Shown here piece by piece: positions 46,207-59,165 of a stretch of DNA of 64,000 nt. The stretch comes from Isoetes taiwanensis. Its lineage: Eukaryota; Streptophyta; Lycopodiopsida; Isoetales; Isoetaceae. A program made the position numbers and the translations under genes. The notes below the pieces were generated by a model. It was given only the letters and a program-made list of their open reading frames with translations, was not told the DNA's origin and did not search any database. Position 1 is the stretch's first letter. Every line of letters begins with the position of its first letter. The stretch covers positions 10,068,105 to 10,132,104 of the forward strand of contig JAJEKV010000051.1 of the NCBI GenBank assembly GCA_021234155.1, written 5' to 3'.

Positions 46207-46527
46207 CTGAACTTCATCTTCATCGGAAGATACATCCACGTCTTGTTGTGTTTCAGGAACAAAGTGTTCAGTGCTGGTATTCGCTCTGGTATAACCACCT
46301 TGTTGTCTATTAAAACCACTGCTTCTTTTAGCCAGCTGCCCTGTACTGCTATCACCGTATCCTCTCTTAGGTGCATAGCCATGGCCTCTGCCTCTCCTTT
46401 CCATTTCTATTGCTTTGAATCTCACTTCCCTATCACACCAAGCAAGTTCCCTTCTTAAACTTTCACAAAGCCGCTCCTCTTCGTCTGAGTAGAAACCTTC
46501 ACCTCCGCTTTCAAAACTGCCTCCCAT
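46207..46527 (-). CDS. Diverged first exon of a Penelope-like element
   Basis: ATG at 46,527 opens 107 codons that end in phase 0 at GTTCAG|GTAACA, a good splice donor. The sequence (FYSDEEERLCESLRRELAWC, then ERRGRGHGYAPKRGYGD, ending in an acidic DVSSDEDEVQ) parallels the 101-codon exon at 52,107: an acidic start, a Cys/Glu helix, an RG/GY-rich middle and an acidic end. Length, order and exon phase are conserved although many residues differ, so the peptide was under selection in the family. It is probably RNA-binding, by analogy with other RG-rich proteins. The following exons are missing, so this copy is dead. Confidence 0.6.
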
Positions 46528-48640
46528 TTTTGCAGTTATGCTTAGTAGCGGGGGTTTTTTGAGGTCATAAAGACCGGTTGGCTGTCAGTTAGCAATCCGG
46601 CCCCTGCCATCTCTGGAATCCGATATCCTGCGTCGACTATCAGAACCCTAGATACCTTATTTTAATTTTGGCGACTGATCGTCTCACATTAAGCCCCTTA
46701 GGGGTCAATATTTAGGTCATACACAAGTGTCTAGGGTAAAACATTATGCCCCACAGGTTTATTATAAGCTTAGGTCATATTTTTTTACAATACTATGTAT
46801 GCCTATACTTGATAATTTTTCTTACTAAGCAGTTGATCAGTGCACAATCGTTTAAGCATCTCTTTATACATTTATAAAAAAAAAAAAGGGTACAATGTGT
46901 TTCTAAAAACACTATGATACAGAAAACCACTGTGGATTATGCATTTATGTTGAATGTAACTACTTCAAAAGCCTAGGAACATAACCATGTTTGTATCGTG
47001 ATTGACTTTACACATTGAAATTCACCATTACGAATTGAAGTTATCTCAACTGCTGTGAAGTCTTTCTTGAATATCAACATACCAGAATAGAGTAACTCAT
47101 GGAATAGCACATCTTTCTTTATGGAATAAGAAACACTTGTAAACAATAAAGAATATGCAAATGAAGCATGCATGTAGTCAACTTACTCAAAATTTAAGGG
47201 AACTTGGTAGCCAGAACTAAGTAGTAATGGATATGATAAAATAAGTGCATAGCATGACATCATTGCAGAACATGGCAGTTACACCTGAAGATATGTTTTG
47301 CAGCAACCAAGATATCTTCTTTCCATTCTCAAGTTTCCTCTAATGAAGCACTGACACTACAACTTCCAAATATTCAGCTTCCAAATTTTGCTATAAATGC
47401 TCTCATTATTCGAGTTACATAGGCCTCAAAATCCATATATTTGTGCCATGATAAACTGGAGGAGCGGCTTCTTGCGTGTTCGTATAATGCACCAAAGACC
47501 TGTTTCTAAAACAAAGAAACTAGATGAACACATACATGATGGAAAAGAATTTTCGGTGATGGCAAGAATTGGCCTTCCTTGCTTGTGCACGCTCTCGCTT
47601 TCGCAGTGCAATATAATTTGCAAGCCAGTAACAATGCATATTAGCAAGTAACTAGTAATGACATGTTAACTAGTATGCAAGTGCATGTAAAAGGGTTTTT
47701 TTTGGCGCCTTGAAACACATACGATGCGGATCATCTTAGACCTCTCCACACAATATCTGCAGCATTGCCTCATAACTTCCATTCTTCTCATACTGATTTT
47801 ACCTATTTCAACCTGTCTTGGCATTTCTGGCTTGACTACAATAAGATTAGTTCGGCTGGAACTGCATAGCATTCTTGTACATCAAAACAGAATAATAAGC
47901 AATAAGAGCTCTGCCATTTCGAACCTAAGCCCCTTTTCAATATTATGAGAATTAAATCAGTGCGTAAATCACCTGTATCTTGAGTTTTATTGCAAGAAAC
48001 AATGAAATGATACTATTTCTTTATCATAGAGAGGCAAAAATATCAAAACGTTCACAAGTTTAAAGACTGGCGGTCCAATATTTCATTTCACTATGGCACC
48101 CTGTTCCAAAGAAAAAAGATCCATCTGAGGGAGAGCTGTGTGTAATAGTGCGAAGCTTCCACTTGCTCACATAAGTCAGAATTTTATCGTCTCTTGGAAG
48201 AATAATTGCTGACCATATAAAGGTGGTGTAATAGTGCACATAACTCAGAATTTCATCGTCGCTGCAATATCGTGGAGTAGCATTACCTGGGGCACACGCC
48301 AATAGTTAAGGAGGACGAACTTACACTGTGCTACCCTGTGGAGTAATTGAGGAGGCCGAAGTACGGCTTCCGCTGCCTCTAGTCGCAGCCAAAACCGGAG
48401 ATATTACTCTGCTTCCGTTAGACCTATTGTTGCAACTACGGGTTTGAGCCTCATCCTCATCTTGAGGCGCATTTCAGAGCTTTTACCGACATACAGCCCT
48501 AAAAAGAACCCTAATGGGAGGATATTCACAACCCTAAAAAGAATCCTAATGGGAGGATATTCACAATCAGCACAAAAAAGCCCCCACCACAGGATTTGCC
48601 CCATTTTCTAAAATCAACGGCTAACAAAAGGTTGCACTCT
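46528..48640. other. Probable 5' flank of the relic, then intergenic
   Basis: Immediately upstream (46,530-46,700) a GGCAGGGGCCGGATTGC-like stretch loosely parallels the leader of the plus-strand copies (GCAGGCGCCTGACGGATC). The rest holds no recognised gene. CCCTAAAAAGAAYCCTAATG plus GGAGGATATTCACAA is a two-copy tandem repeat at about 48,497-48,566. Two partial copies of GTGTAATAGTGC...TCAGAATTT occur at 48,140-48,265. Confidence 0.4.
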
Positions 48641-48662
48641 AGAAATACTCTTTAGTACACGG

Positions 48663-49115
48663 ATGAATACGGCCACCTTTCTGCCTTCTGAGCCAACAAG
48701 GACCACAGAGCATACACTAGCCTTGAACCTACGTATCATAGGTATTCAGGAGACGAGTGATTCTATTGCTACAGATGAGGCAATACATTTTTTTACCCAG
48801 GTGATGCACATCCAAGCACATGGTATTGTCTCGGCCTATTGGGTTGGAGCAGTGCGGCCTGATCGTCCTCATCACCTCCTGGTCCGCTTTCAAGATGCTC
48901 TTTCTCGATTGCACATCTTGCGACATGGCAACCATCTAAAAGGAACCACCTTCTCTGTCCAGGAAGACCTGACCCCAGCACAGCTCTGTAGACGGCAAAA
49001 AGAATCATGTCGTGTGCGCGAGGCTCGCCTGCAGCGGAAGTGGGCCATTTATAGGGGAGGTCAAGCCATCATTCGGGATAAGTGGCCATCTGACCCATGG
49101 GCAGTTACTGTATAG
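48663..49115 (+). CDS. LINE ORF1-like RNA-binding protein, intact 150-codon frame
   Basis: An uninterrupted frame of 150 codons begins MNTATFLPSEPTRTTE and continues LRIIGIQETSDSIATDEAIH, RPHHLLVRFQDALSRLHILR, LKGTTFSVQEDLTPAQL and ends SDPWAVTV. The order (GIQE, a helical segment, RP-x2-LLVRF, LKG, EDL) follows the RRM plus C-terminal domain of L1-like ORF1 proteins. The coiled-coil N-terminus is absent, so it is N-truncated relative to 20.8-22.2 kb. No lesions are seen, unlike every other LINE frame here, which points to recent insertion. Confidence 0.65.
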   Translation: MNTATFLPSEPTRTTEHTLALNLRIIGIQETSDSIATDEAIHFFTQVMHIQAHGIVSAYWVGAVRPDRPHHLLVRFQDALSRLHILRHGNHLKGTTFSVQEDLTPAQLCRRQKESCRVREARLQRKWAIYRGGQAIIRDKWPSDPWAVTV

Positions 49116-49280
49116 CCATGTACTCTCTAGTTTCGCTCTGGTTTACTTTCTATTTTCCTGATTGTTATTATTTGTAATTTGTTGTGGGGGGCAGCCCCCG
49201 AGCTTTGTGAGGGCTCATGTCCTCTTTTTTTCTGTTCTGGTCCCATAACCCGATTGGGTTCCCGTGGACGTTAAAAGACT

Positions 49281-49290
49281 TATCTTATCT

Positions 49291-49320
<30 letters not shown>
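49281..49320 (+). repeat. (TATCT)8 LINE tail
   Basis: Eight perfect TATCT units directly after CGTGGACGTTAAAAGACT. A 3' tail generated on insertion. Confidence 0.85.
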
Positions 49321-49321
<1 letters not shown>

Positions 49322-49437
49322 TATGATACATCCTGCAGACTTGCTGGATGAGATCATTTGCTTTTAGCATGTGCTGATTCTACTTTTTGACACTCAAATG
49401 CCCAAAATATGTGCGGATTAACAAGAATTTTGTGGAC

Positions 49438-52106
<2,669 letters not shown>

Positions 52107-52409
52107 ATGGGTTACGATTCCGATGGATGTGAGACGTCCGGGTCCGAGGAAGAAAAACTCAACAACGAATGTTTAAGGCATGAGTTTGAGAGCTGTTGTG
52201 AAATAGAGCGCTTGAATCTTGAGCACAATATGGACGGAAGGGGCTATAGAGGAGGCTATGGCCAAAAGAGAAGTTATAATTATAGAGATGACAGAACTGG
52301 TAACCAAAGGGGAAACAGAGCATTTGGTGTCAAACGCTATGAGGACATTCAGTCAGCTCAAAGAGTCCAAGAAACGCAGGAGTTTCAAGATGAACCAAAC
52401 GAATTTCAG
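52107..52409 (+). CDS. PLE exon 1: small acidic/RG-rich protein
   Basis: 101 codons from ATG to GAATTTCAG|GT, phase 0. The N-terminus is acidic (MGYDSDGCETSGSEEEKLNN), the middle has a Cys/Glu helix, residues about 47-78 are RG- and GY-rich (GRGYRGGYGQKRSYNYRDD), and the end is acidic (QEFQDEPNEFQ). If unspliced, translation stops two codons later. The candidate donor GTTTTTTG is a poor consensus, but the homologous exon at 46,207 has a good donor at the same place. An RG-rich, RNA-binding N-terminal extension for ORF1 or RT is the likely role. The copy at 62,205 differs at three residues or so. Confidence 0.6.
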
Positions 52410-53821
52410 GTTTTTTGAATAAGTTCTTATTGCAGATTTAAGAATGTAGATAAAACAGTGCCTAGTCTGCATACCAAAAGCCAACACCGTTGTATTTCCA
52501 GATAGGAATACGGGCATTAATGACATGAGTCTGTGCTAAACATGAATAATGCTAAATACAGTTAAGGTTAAGTGATGGCTTGCATCATAGCATAATAGAT
52601 GTGATGTCCGAAGTTACAAAACGTATAAGCTAAGGGCTGTACTAAGTTTTCTGCTGTAACTTAGTGAGGTTAAAAACAGTGTTGTGTTTTCTACCGTAAC
52701 TTAATGATGCTGCTGGTGCACAGTTAAAACAAAACACAAGTTAGTAATAGATTTCTGTCAAGGATATTGGCTACATATAGATAGCAGTAAATCTATAAAT
52801 TAATGATGATGACATGCTGGGCTAATGTACCAAATATGGAGGCTTATATTTAGAATGAAACTTACACAAGCATGTATCAATTAAAGACTGGGTGGAATAA
52901 CAGTTAACCTTTGCTGCCAGGAGTATATGATCTGGTAATAATGAAATAAATGCTTTGATTAATCCGCACATAGGTCAAGAATGTCTAGTCTACATACCAA
53001 AAGCCAGCACCTTTGTATTTTCAGATTGGAATACATGTACTAATGGCATGGGTCCGTGCTAAACAAGGATATTGCTAAATATTGTTAAGGTTAAATGATA
53101 GCCTGCAGCATAGCATAGTAGAGGTGAGGTCAGATGTTACAAACAGCATAAGCTAAGAGCTGAGTTATGTTGTCTACATAAGCCTAGTATTTCCAGCATG
53201 AAACAGATATATTCCTGATTTGTATGTCTACATTTAAAGACCAAAGGCATATGGGATCATAAGATAATCTGAGATAATATGATCACGCTTCAGGGAGCCC
53301 TAATTAATAGTAGGAGCTAATACCAGTAAGGATGCTCATCCCCTTAGACATAAACCAGAGATTATTTGAGCTATTTGTAGAGATTAAATAGCGAGCCTCT
53401 GAGATATCTGTGATTCCATGACAGGCTAAAGTAAACAGGTGTATATCTGTGAAATCTGTGGTATTGTGCTTAAGAATTTTCATTCTAGATACACTAACAG
53501 AGATAATATAGTATGATACAGCGCATGAATCATGAACTTGACGGAGGATTACCACAAGAGACTGGTTTAAATAGCTAGATGCTCTTGGTTAAGCAGAGGC
53601 TAATATTCATAATTACACAATAAATGATGAAATTTGTTTATATGCAGCAGTGTACAGATCTGAAATGCATGATTATAATATTTCAAGATGAATATTATTC
53701 ATAAATCATATGCCAGTATAAATAGAATAGAATAGAATAGGTTTTTAGCGTCCACGGAGACCAATTGGCCTATGGGACCCAAACAAAAAAGAGAGCAGCA
53801 AGCATATTACTGACAGGATTA

Positions 53822-53860
53822 AAAAACCCCCGCCCCGAAGGGTTTTCGAGGGAAAAACCT
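53822..53860 (-). promoter_or_regulatory. LINE 3' UTR hairpin with UUCG loop
   Basis: On the sense strand AAAACCC-TTCG-GGGCGGGGGTTTT, flanked by GGTTTTTCCCTCG and TTAATCCTG. It aligns with 15,450-15,490, 25,629-25,660 and 36,585-36,620. Confidence 0.65.
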
Positions 53861-53907
53861 TAGCAGTAATAAGCCTGCTGGCACACTGTACAATTGCATA
53901 GGACAGT

Positions 53908-55749
53908 TCAATACCGTCCCGTAGGACACAAACGAGTCCGTGCATCCATAACCTCCTGGAGGTATGACCCCAACAAACCCACTGACGCCGTAGTCAATAA
54001 CTGATGCAACGGCTGGCCAGGCACTAGTAATCGAACATATCGCTCTCGGATATGGGCAAATGCTGGGCAGGTCTGGAGGGCATGACATTCATCCTCAATC
54101 GCGCCCTGGTGGCAACACTGGCAAAGCCTTTTCTCTCGTGCTTCACGAGCCCAACGCCCTGTTTCAATGCGGAGGCGATGTGCCCCGGCCTCTTGTGAGC
54201 CTAGGATTGACTTGCTGCTGATAGTGTGCCAGCTTAACATGCGTCAGAGCCTCTGCATCCCACAGCTTGCGAAGGAAAGTAGCATCAAGGTATAGTTTAA
54301 GTGCCTCGCGATCTTTCTTTGTCCTGACCTGGACGCATCTGTTTGCCTGCACACCCCAGCGTGAGAACCACTGAGCCTGCTTGTCTTTCCAGCAGGATTT
54401 CAGGCGTTGGGGACCCATTGTCGTGACCAAAGCAAGGCGGGGCAAGCGTGTATCAGCCATAGCGACCACCTTTTGGAAGTAAACGATATGGCGTTCCAAT
54501 GCAGCCTGTTGAAGGGGTAAGAAGCCTGTTTCCTGGAGTAGGACCTGGTACGGAACTGTGGACTTCACCCCCATGGCTCGTGCCAAGAAGGCCTTCTGCA
54601 CCTGCTCGAGGTCATTCCAGGTGTTGAGGGATATCACCGGACCCCACACTTCTGCCCCATACAAAAGGGCCGGCTCAACCAAGGCCCGAAACAAATGTGA
54701 CTGGTGACCCCAGGCATACAACTCTGCCTTGTGGTCGTTGTTGTTACGCATGGCATATAGTGCTTTCCAACCCGGAGTGACCCGCAACCTAATAGCCGCA
54801 TCCCAATGGGTGGTAGTTGAGAACTCAATCCCCAAGTACTTGTAGGTCGGAGCCACCTCTACCTCTTGCCCCTGGTAAGTGAATGTGGGAAGCCTTGGCT
54901 GACGGGATGATGCAACTAGCAGCACCCTAGTTTTGGCCAAGTTAACTCGCATGCCAGTGAATTGGCAAAAAGTGTCAAGAGCATCCAGGTGACGTTGCAT
55001 GTCCTCTGGAGTATAGGCCATGAGGTTGACATCGCCGATATATGAGTTGCCGGATTGTGTGATGCATGATATGTAATGCCCGCACCTCCATGCTCGAGAG
55101 CCAATCTTCCAACCCCGATCAATGTACAGCCAAAGAGTGTGGGGGAGAGGGGCAACCCCGACGCGCACTCAATGCTACTAGTCACCGGGCGTGTTGTTGA
55201 TGTGATACGACACGAGCATGCCTCGTCAGACCTATATAATGCATTTCGCAAGTCCGGGGGGTCCCGGCTGCCGCAATCGTCCCCATAGCTTATTGCGGGG
55301 TACTGTGTCGAATGCCTTTGCAAAATCCACGAAACAACAGTACAGGTTCTGCCGGCGATTCCTGCTATCTTCAATCAATGTGCGCAGAGTGAAGATATGA
55401 TCAATGGTGGAATGTCTGGGCCGAAAACCGCGCCTGTAAGAGCTCGCACCTCCGTTTCCTCTGCCCATATTGTCAGCCGCTGCTCAAGGATGCCAGCCAA
55501 CAGTTTTGCAAAGAGAGAGCTGACCATAATAGTACGGTAGTTGGCCGGACATTGAGGGTCCCCTGCTTTGTATATGGGCACTACTCTACTAGTGGTCCAT
55601 TGCGTAGGGAAGCCTTCTCGCAATGCTTTATTGAACAATGCCGTGAGAACAGGCACCAGTGGAGGCCCAGCCCATTTCAGAAGCTCTGCCTGCATGCCAT
55701 CTAAATCTGTTGCCTTCCCATTAGATAGGCTGTAGGCCCATGATGACAT
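53908..55749 (-). pseudogene. LINE ORF2 remnant: RT and C-terminal knuckle
   Basis: Right to left: NGKATDLDGMQAELLKWAGP, SRVVPIYKAGDPQCPANYRT, FRPRHSTIDHIFTLRTLIED, FVDFAKAFDTVPRNKLWGRL (motif A), LPLSPTLF (motif B), YIGDVNLMAYTPEDM (motif C), then a 334-codon frame (54,164-55,168) with GMRVNLAKTRVLLV, LFRALVEPALLYGAEVWGPV and LARAMGVKSTVPYQVLLQET, then LCQCCHQGAIEDECHALQTC, the CCHC-like knuckle. In motif C the first catalytic Asp is Gly (YIGD rather than YIDD as in the 20-25 kb copy). At least three frameshifts separate the blocks. Confidence 0.85.
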
Positions 55750-57308
55750 CCCCCTCTGTGATAACCAGAGCCATGCCTATCTGTGGAGGGACTGGTGCCC
55801 GGCCCCCGAGCGGGTCATACAGCTGTTGCAAGTACTGTACCCATTGCTCCGAGGTGATGTTCCCATATAAATGGATGTCCATACAAATGCAGTTGCTAAT
55901 ATTACTTTATCATTCGTTGTATGCTTTGTAATACTAACGGGCAAAGGGCACAATGGGCGATCAGTTATAAACTGAAAACCCCATAGTACCTTTTGGCCCT
56001 TGCATCTTTACCGGGATTACCGCTAATGTTTGCATGGTTGGCTACAGGTACGGGGTTTTCCTCCTATTGTGTCTTCTGCTTTGATAGTTTTACAATGCAT
56101 GAATGGATGGTGGAGTAATCGAAAAAATAGGACAAGGGACTAGTCAAAAATGCTGTCGTGGATGCCTTAAAGCAAAAACAGGGTTTATCTTACCTGATTT
56201 ACTTCTGTACCTTATATCTCTTGTTGTCTTAATCTTTTTGCAAAGGTTTAAAAACATATATGGCAGCAGAATTTTCTATGGTGCAATATGATCAGATTTT
56301 TTATAGGCAGCAGTCAACTTTACGTAATGCATTGCTGGCATAATATTGCAGCAGTATATGAGCAGAATACACATCTTTTTTGTGAACAAAAGTGTTATAT
56401 GATACAGGGAGTAATATGAGAATACTATGAATGCGCATGTCTACATGTTGCTTGCATTTAATGTCATTAATATCAATCATGAATATGACTAGAGTGATAG
56501 CTAAAATAGAGTTATGGGCACTTCAGGCTATGACTAAAGTTTTTAAAGCTACATAAACGTTCAGGGCAGATTGCTTGAAGCAAAAATAATGCAAATAAGG
56601 ATATTAAAAATCTGATTATGGTGGTGATATAATATGGATTAATGCAAGGAACAATGTGTCTCTGCAATAAACAAAAGACAAGATAGTAAATATGATTCTG
56701 CTGTTTCTGAATACTGACAAATAAGTATTATAAGATTTCAAGTTGCATTGAAAAGTTTAAATAAGCCTTAGGGCGAGACAGAAATAATATCATGGATGAA
56801 GGACCATGCATTGATTAATGATATGAAAGATTAGTTCCACTAACGTTGACGGGAGCAATGCCCCATTTTTCTGATCTAAAAGGAATAATTTATGGTCAGA
56901 TGTTGATTTAAAGTATAGTAACAAATGTATCAACTGATGTGCTCACTCTTAAAAGTTTCCAGCTTCTAGTACAGTTGTAAAAATGATCATAGTCAAAAGA
57001 AAAGAAATTTTAATGGATAAAGGTATGGGTGATGAAATACTAGGCTTGATTGCTCTATCTTGCTTTAGGATGATAATACTGCCAAGGGATTGACCAAGGC
57101 AGATGTTTGGTCTAGTGATGCTAGTCCAGGCCGGGTTTTTTTTAGGAACTTCATCTCACTGATATATTCAGTGTTGTTTCTTACCCATATACCCTGTGGT
57201 CAGAGCTGGAATATAGTAGGATGGAGTATAACTCTATATGCAAGAATGATTTATCAAAAAAATTTACTAACAAGTTATTTGAATGCTTTCAATTGAAACA
57301 ACTTGCAG

Positions 57309-58868
57309 GATGCATTTGATGAGGATGAATATGAGATTATTCCACCTACATGGAACAATGAGCTGAGAACCATTGGTTATGACAAGAATAGGATCGAATG
57401 TCCAAATAATGCAGTGCAAACCATTATATGCTGTATCAAGAATATGAAGGTACACGAGATCATCCTGGAAAGGGAAGCCATGAGGGGTGCAGATCAATTT
57501 TCAGCTGTATCGCACCTAGGATTTAGCGAATGGATATTACTATTGCCTCTGATCAACAAACTCTCAGATAAAGAAGAGGATGTGGCACCATTCATATATA
57601 CACTTTATGACAGCCTAGCACAAAAGATATACAATTGGACCAAAACAGAAGATAAATTGGCAAATGATTTCATTATTGGAGTTACTGTGCTTGAGGATGT
57701 CAACGGGATCAAAAATTCGCATGCTAAGGAAGAGGAAAAGATCAGGCTGGAAAGGCCAGAGGTAAAAAATAAAGACTTTGGGGCTGATGATGATATATTT
57801 GGTGCAGGTCTCTTAACTGAGGAAGACAAAGTTATGCTACAGCCCAAAGAATCCCAAGAGGATAGCAGTACAAGTGTGGATTTTAAGTTTACATTGAGAA
57901 ATTGTATGAAATTCCCAATAATACCCAGCAGATTGGTGGAAAGCCATGGGCTATTATGTAACCAAGCCATATGGCGTACAAAGAACTTTGGTGCAATTGC
58001 TCCCATTAACGAAGAAGTCTGGTTAATTCTTGGGGGAATTAGCAATGAGGAGGCATGTGAAGCAAAGGCTGCTGCATATAGAATGGTTAAGATGAAGAAA
58101 AGTAAGATCAAATTGGAGGTATCAAATAAGTTCTTTGATAAGAAATGTGGCAAGAGCGACCTGCTGATGCTAGCCCAAAAAGGACACATGGCATATCCGA
58201 AAATTGAACGTGATGATTTTTATTTGAAACGCCTTTGGAGGACTATGTGCCCATATCTTAAATGCATATGCGAAGATAGAGGAAATGGTAAACAAGAAGA
58301 CTCGTGTGGCGAGAATATGATATGGCTGGACCAGGCAATATGGTACATGCTAAATAATCTGAATTCTATTTACCCTAACATGTCCACTGCTGGGCAAATG
58401 GTAGCTTTCAGGTATTGTCTTAAGACTACACTTAAAGCTGGTATCCTAGCTTATATAGGATATATGGAGGTGCGAAACATGCTGATAGGCATGACATTAA
58501 AAATGTCTGAAGACCCTAAGGCTGATTTAAAAACCAGCTTCCCTAAAGGTCTCATGGCGGATATCTGCGAGAAGACTGTAAAAAATATTGAGTTCCTAAG
58601 AAGTGCTTATGCCACCGCCAGTAACAGTAGCAGAAAACAGTCCAGACAGAGTAAGGCAACTATAGGGAGCAACTCCAACATTACGATAAATGCACCTCCA
58701 AGGCTTACTGTTCCTCCTACCTTATCCAAAGCTGAAAAATCTGATAACTCCACGGTGGAAGGCCTGGATACACCAGGGAATGTGGGACATTCTGTCACCA
58801 AAGGGAACATTGCTAAGGATCGAATGCAGACTGATGGTACTGCGCAAGTACTGAAGTATGATATTTAA
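57309..58868 (+). CDS. PLE ORF1 exon, 519-residue protein of unknown function
   Basis: The frame opens at a good acceptor (CAACTTGCAG|GATGC) and ends at TAA 58,866-58,868. It starts acidic (DAFDEDEYEIIPPTWNNE), continues as a mostly helical globular region with LGFSEWILLLPLINKLSD, has a charged linker (about 150-205), then a second globular region with YPKIERDDFYLKRLWRTMCP, CICEDRGNGKQEDSCGEN and STAGQMVAFRYCLKTTLKAG. It ends in a Ser/Lys/Pro-rich tail with SSRKQSRQSK (about 465-515). I recognise no domain. GILAYIGYMEV resembles the words of a GIY-YIG nuclease but the family's other conserved residues are absent, so I do not call one. The frame has no in-frame ATG near its start, which supports splicing to exon 1. 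A structural or RNA-packaging role is a guess from its position before RT. Confidence 0.75.
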   Translation, partial: DAFDEDEYEIIPPTWNNELRTIGYDKNRIECPNNAVQTIICCIKNMKVHEIILEREAMRGADQFSAVSHLGFSEWILLLPLINKLSDKEEDVAPFIYTLYDSLAQKIYNWTKTEDKLANDFIIGVTVLEDVNGIKNSHAKEEEKIRLERPEVKNKDFGADDDIFGAGLLTEEDKVMLQPKESQEDSSTSVDFKFTLRNCMKFPIIPSRLVESHGLLCNQAIWRTKNFGAIAPINEEVWLILGGISNEEACEAKAAAYRMVKMKKSKIKLEVSNKFFDKKCGKSDLLMLAQKGHMAYPKIERDDFYLKRLWRTMCPYLKCICEDRGNGKQEDSCGENMIWLDQAIWYMLNNLNSIYPNMSTAGQMVAFRYCLKTTLKAGILAYIGYMEVRNMLIGMTLKMSEDPKADLKTSFPKGLMADICEKTVKNIEFLRSAYATASNSSRKQSRQSKATIGSNSNITINAPPRLTVPPTLSKAEKSDNSTVEGLDTPGNVGHSVTKGNIAKDRMQTDGTAQVLKYDI

Positions 58869-59165
58869 GGTATGGCTTATTTTCAGATATGAAAAAATTT
58901 GTTTATTTTGAAGCTATTTATGCTTAGATACGTGTCACTGACATAACGTAAGTAATGAGAACTTATCCGTATGGACTTAATAGAAAAAGAATAATGATTC
59001 ATAAGATATGAATTCATTCTTGTGCCACTCGACCAAAACTCCTCCAGTAATCTGGAACATCCAAATTTGTGGATAAAGACACAGACTCAACAAACTGTAA
59101 CTTGACTCTCCAAAATTTAAATATGTAAAACTAACATAGGCCTTGGCTCTTTCTGTGTTATGCAG
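58869..59165 (+). other. Gap between ORF1 and RT exons
   Basis: A donor-like AAG|GTATGG lies just after the ORF1 stop and an acceptor-like TTATGCAG|AAATCC at 59,165. Splicing these two would leave the ORF1 stop in place, so RT expression needs another route: exon 1 spliced straight to RT, reinitiation, or the RT's own ATG at 59,160. Confidence 0.45.

Larger units (their letters stand above)
48663..49320 (+). mobile_element. ORF1-only LINE derivative, copy 2
   Basis: An ORF1-like reading frame (48,663-49,115) is followed by 165 bp of 3' UTR with GGGGGCAGCCCCC and GAGCTTTGTGAGGGCTC hairpins, the family end (GGTCCCATAACCCGATTGGG, CCGTGGACGTTAAAAG) and eight TATCT units to 49,320. No EN or RT lies between. 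This repeats the structure at 41-42.3 kb. Confidence 0.72.
53724..55865 (-). mobile_element. 5'-truncated LINE nested in the PLE intron
   Basis: Flanked by TATAAAT at 53,717-53,723 and 55,866-55,872. The second PLE copy has the uninterrupted site (GCATAAATGG at 63,813). The 3' end lies on the left: (AGAAT)n, GTTTTTAGCGTCCACGG and the hairpin at 53,822-53,860. The element is cut off inside the RT, so it was dead on arrival. It is the best-preserved LINE protein in the window. Confidence 0.88.
52410..57308 (+). other. Candidate long intron of the PLE with internal duplication
   Basis: Bounded by CAG|GTTTTTTG and AACTTGCAG|GATGC. About 4.9 kb with the nested LINE, 2.75 kb without. A roughly 200-bp segment is duplicated at 52,460 and 52,984 (CTAGTCTRCATACCAAAAGCC, TTAAGGTTAARTGATRGC). 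No ORF belongs to the element here. Introns are a recognised feature of Penelope-like elements. Confidence 0.5.

Noticed and set aside
48490-48570. Telomere-like CCCTAAA words near the PLE relic
   Set aside because: Only two copies inside a 35-bp tandem unit; not a (CCCTAAA)n array.
57605-58189. Minus-strand 194-codon ORF opposite PLE ORF1 (and 60,290-60,760 opposite the RT)
   Set aside because: Antisense shadows of intact sense frames with clear RT motifs or splice context.
58440-58490. Possible GIY-YIG nuclease (GILAYIGYMEV in ORF1)
   Set aside because: Only a short word match; the Arg and Glu residues and spacing of GIY-YIG domains are not present and the position is atypical.
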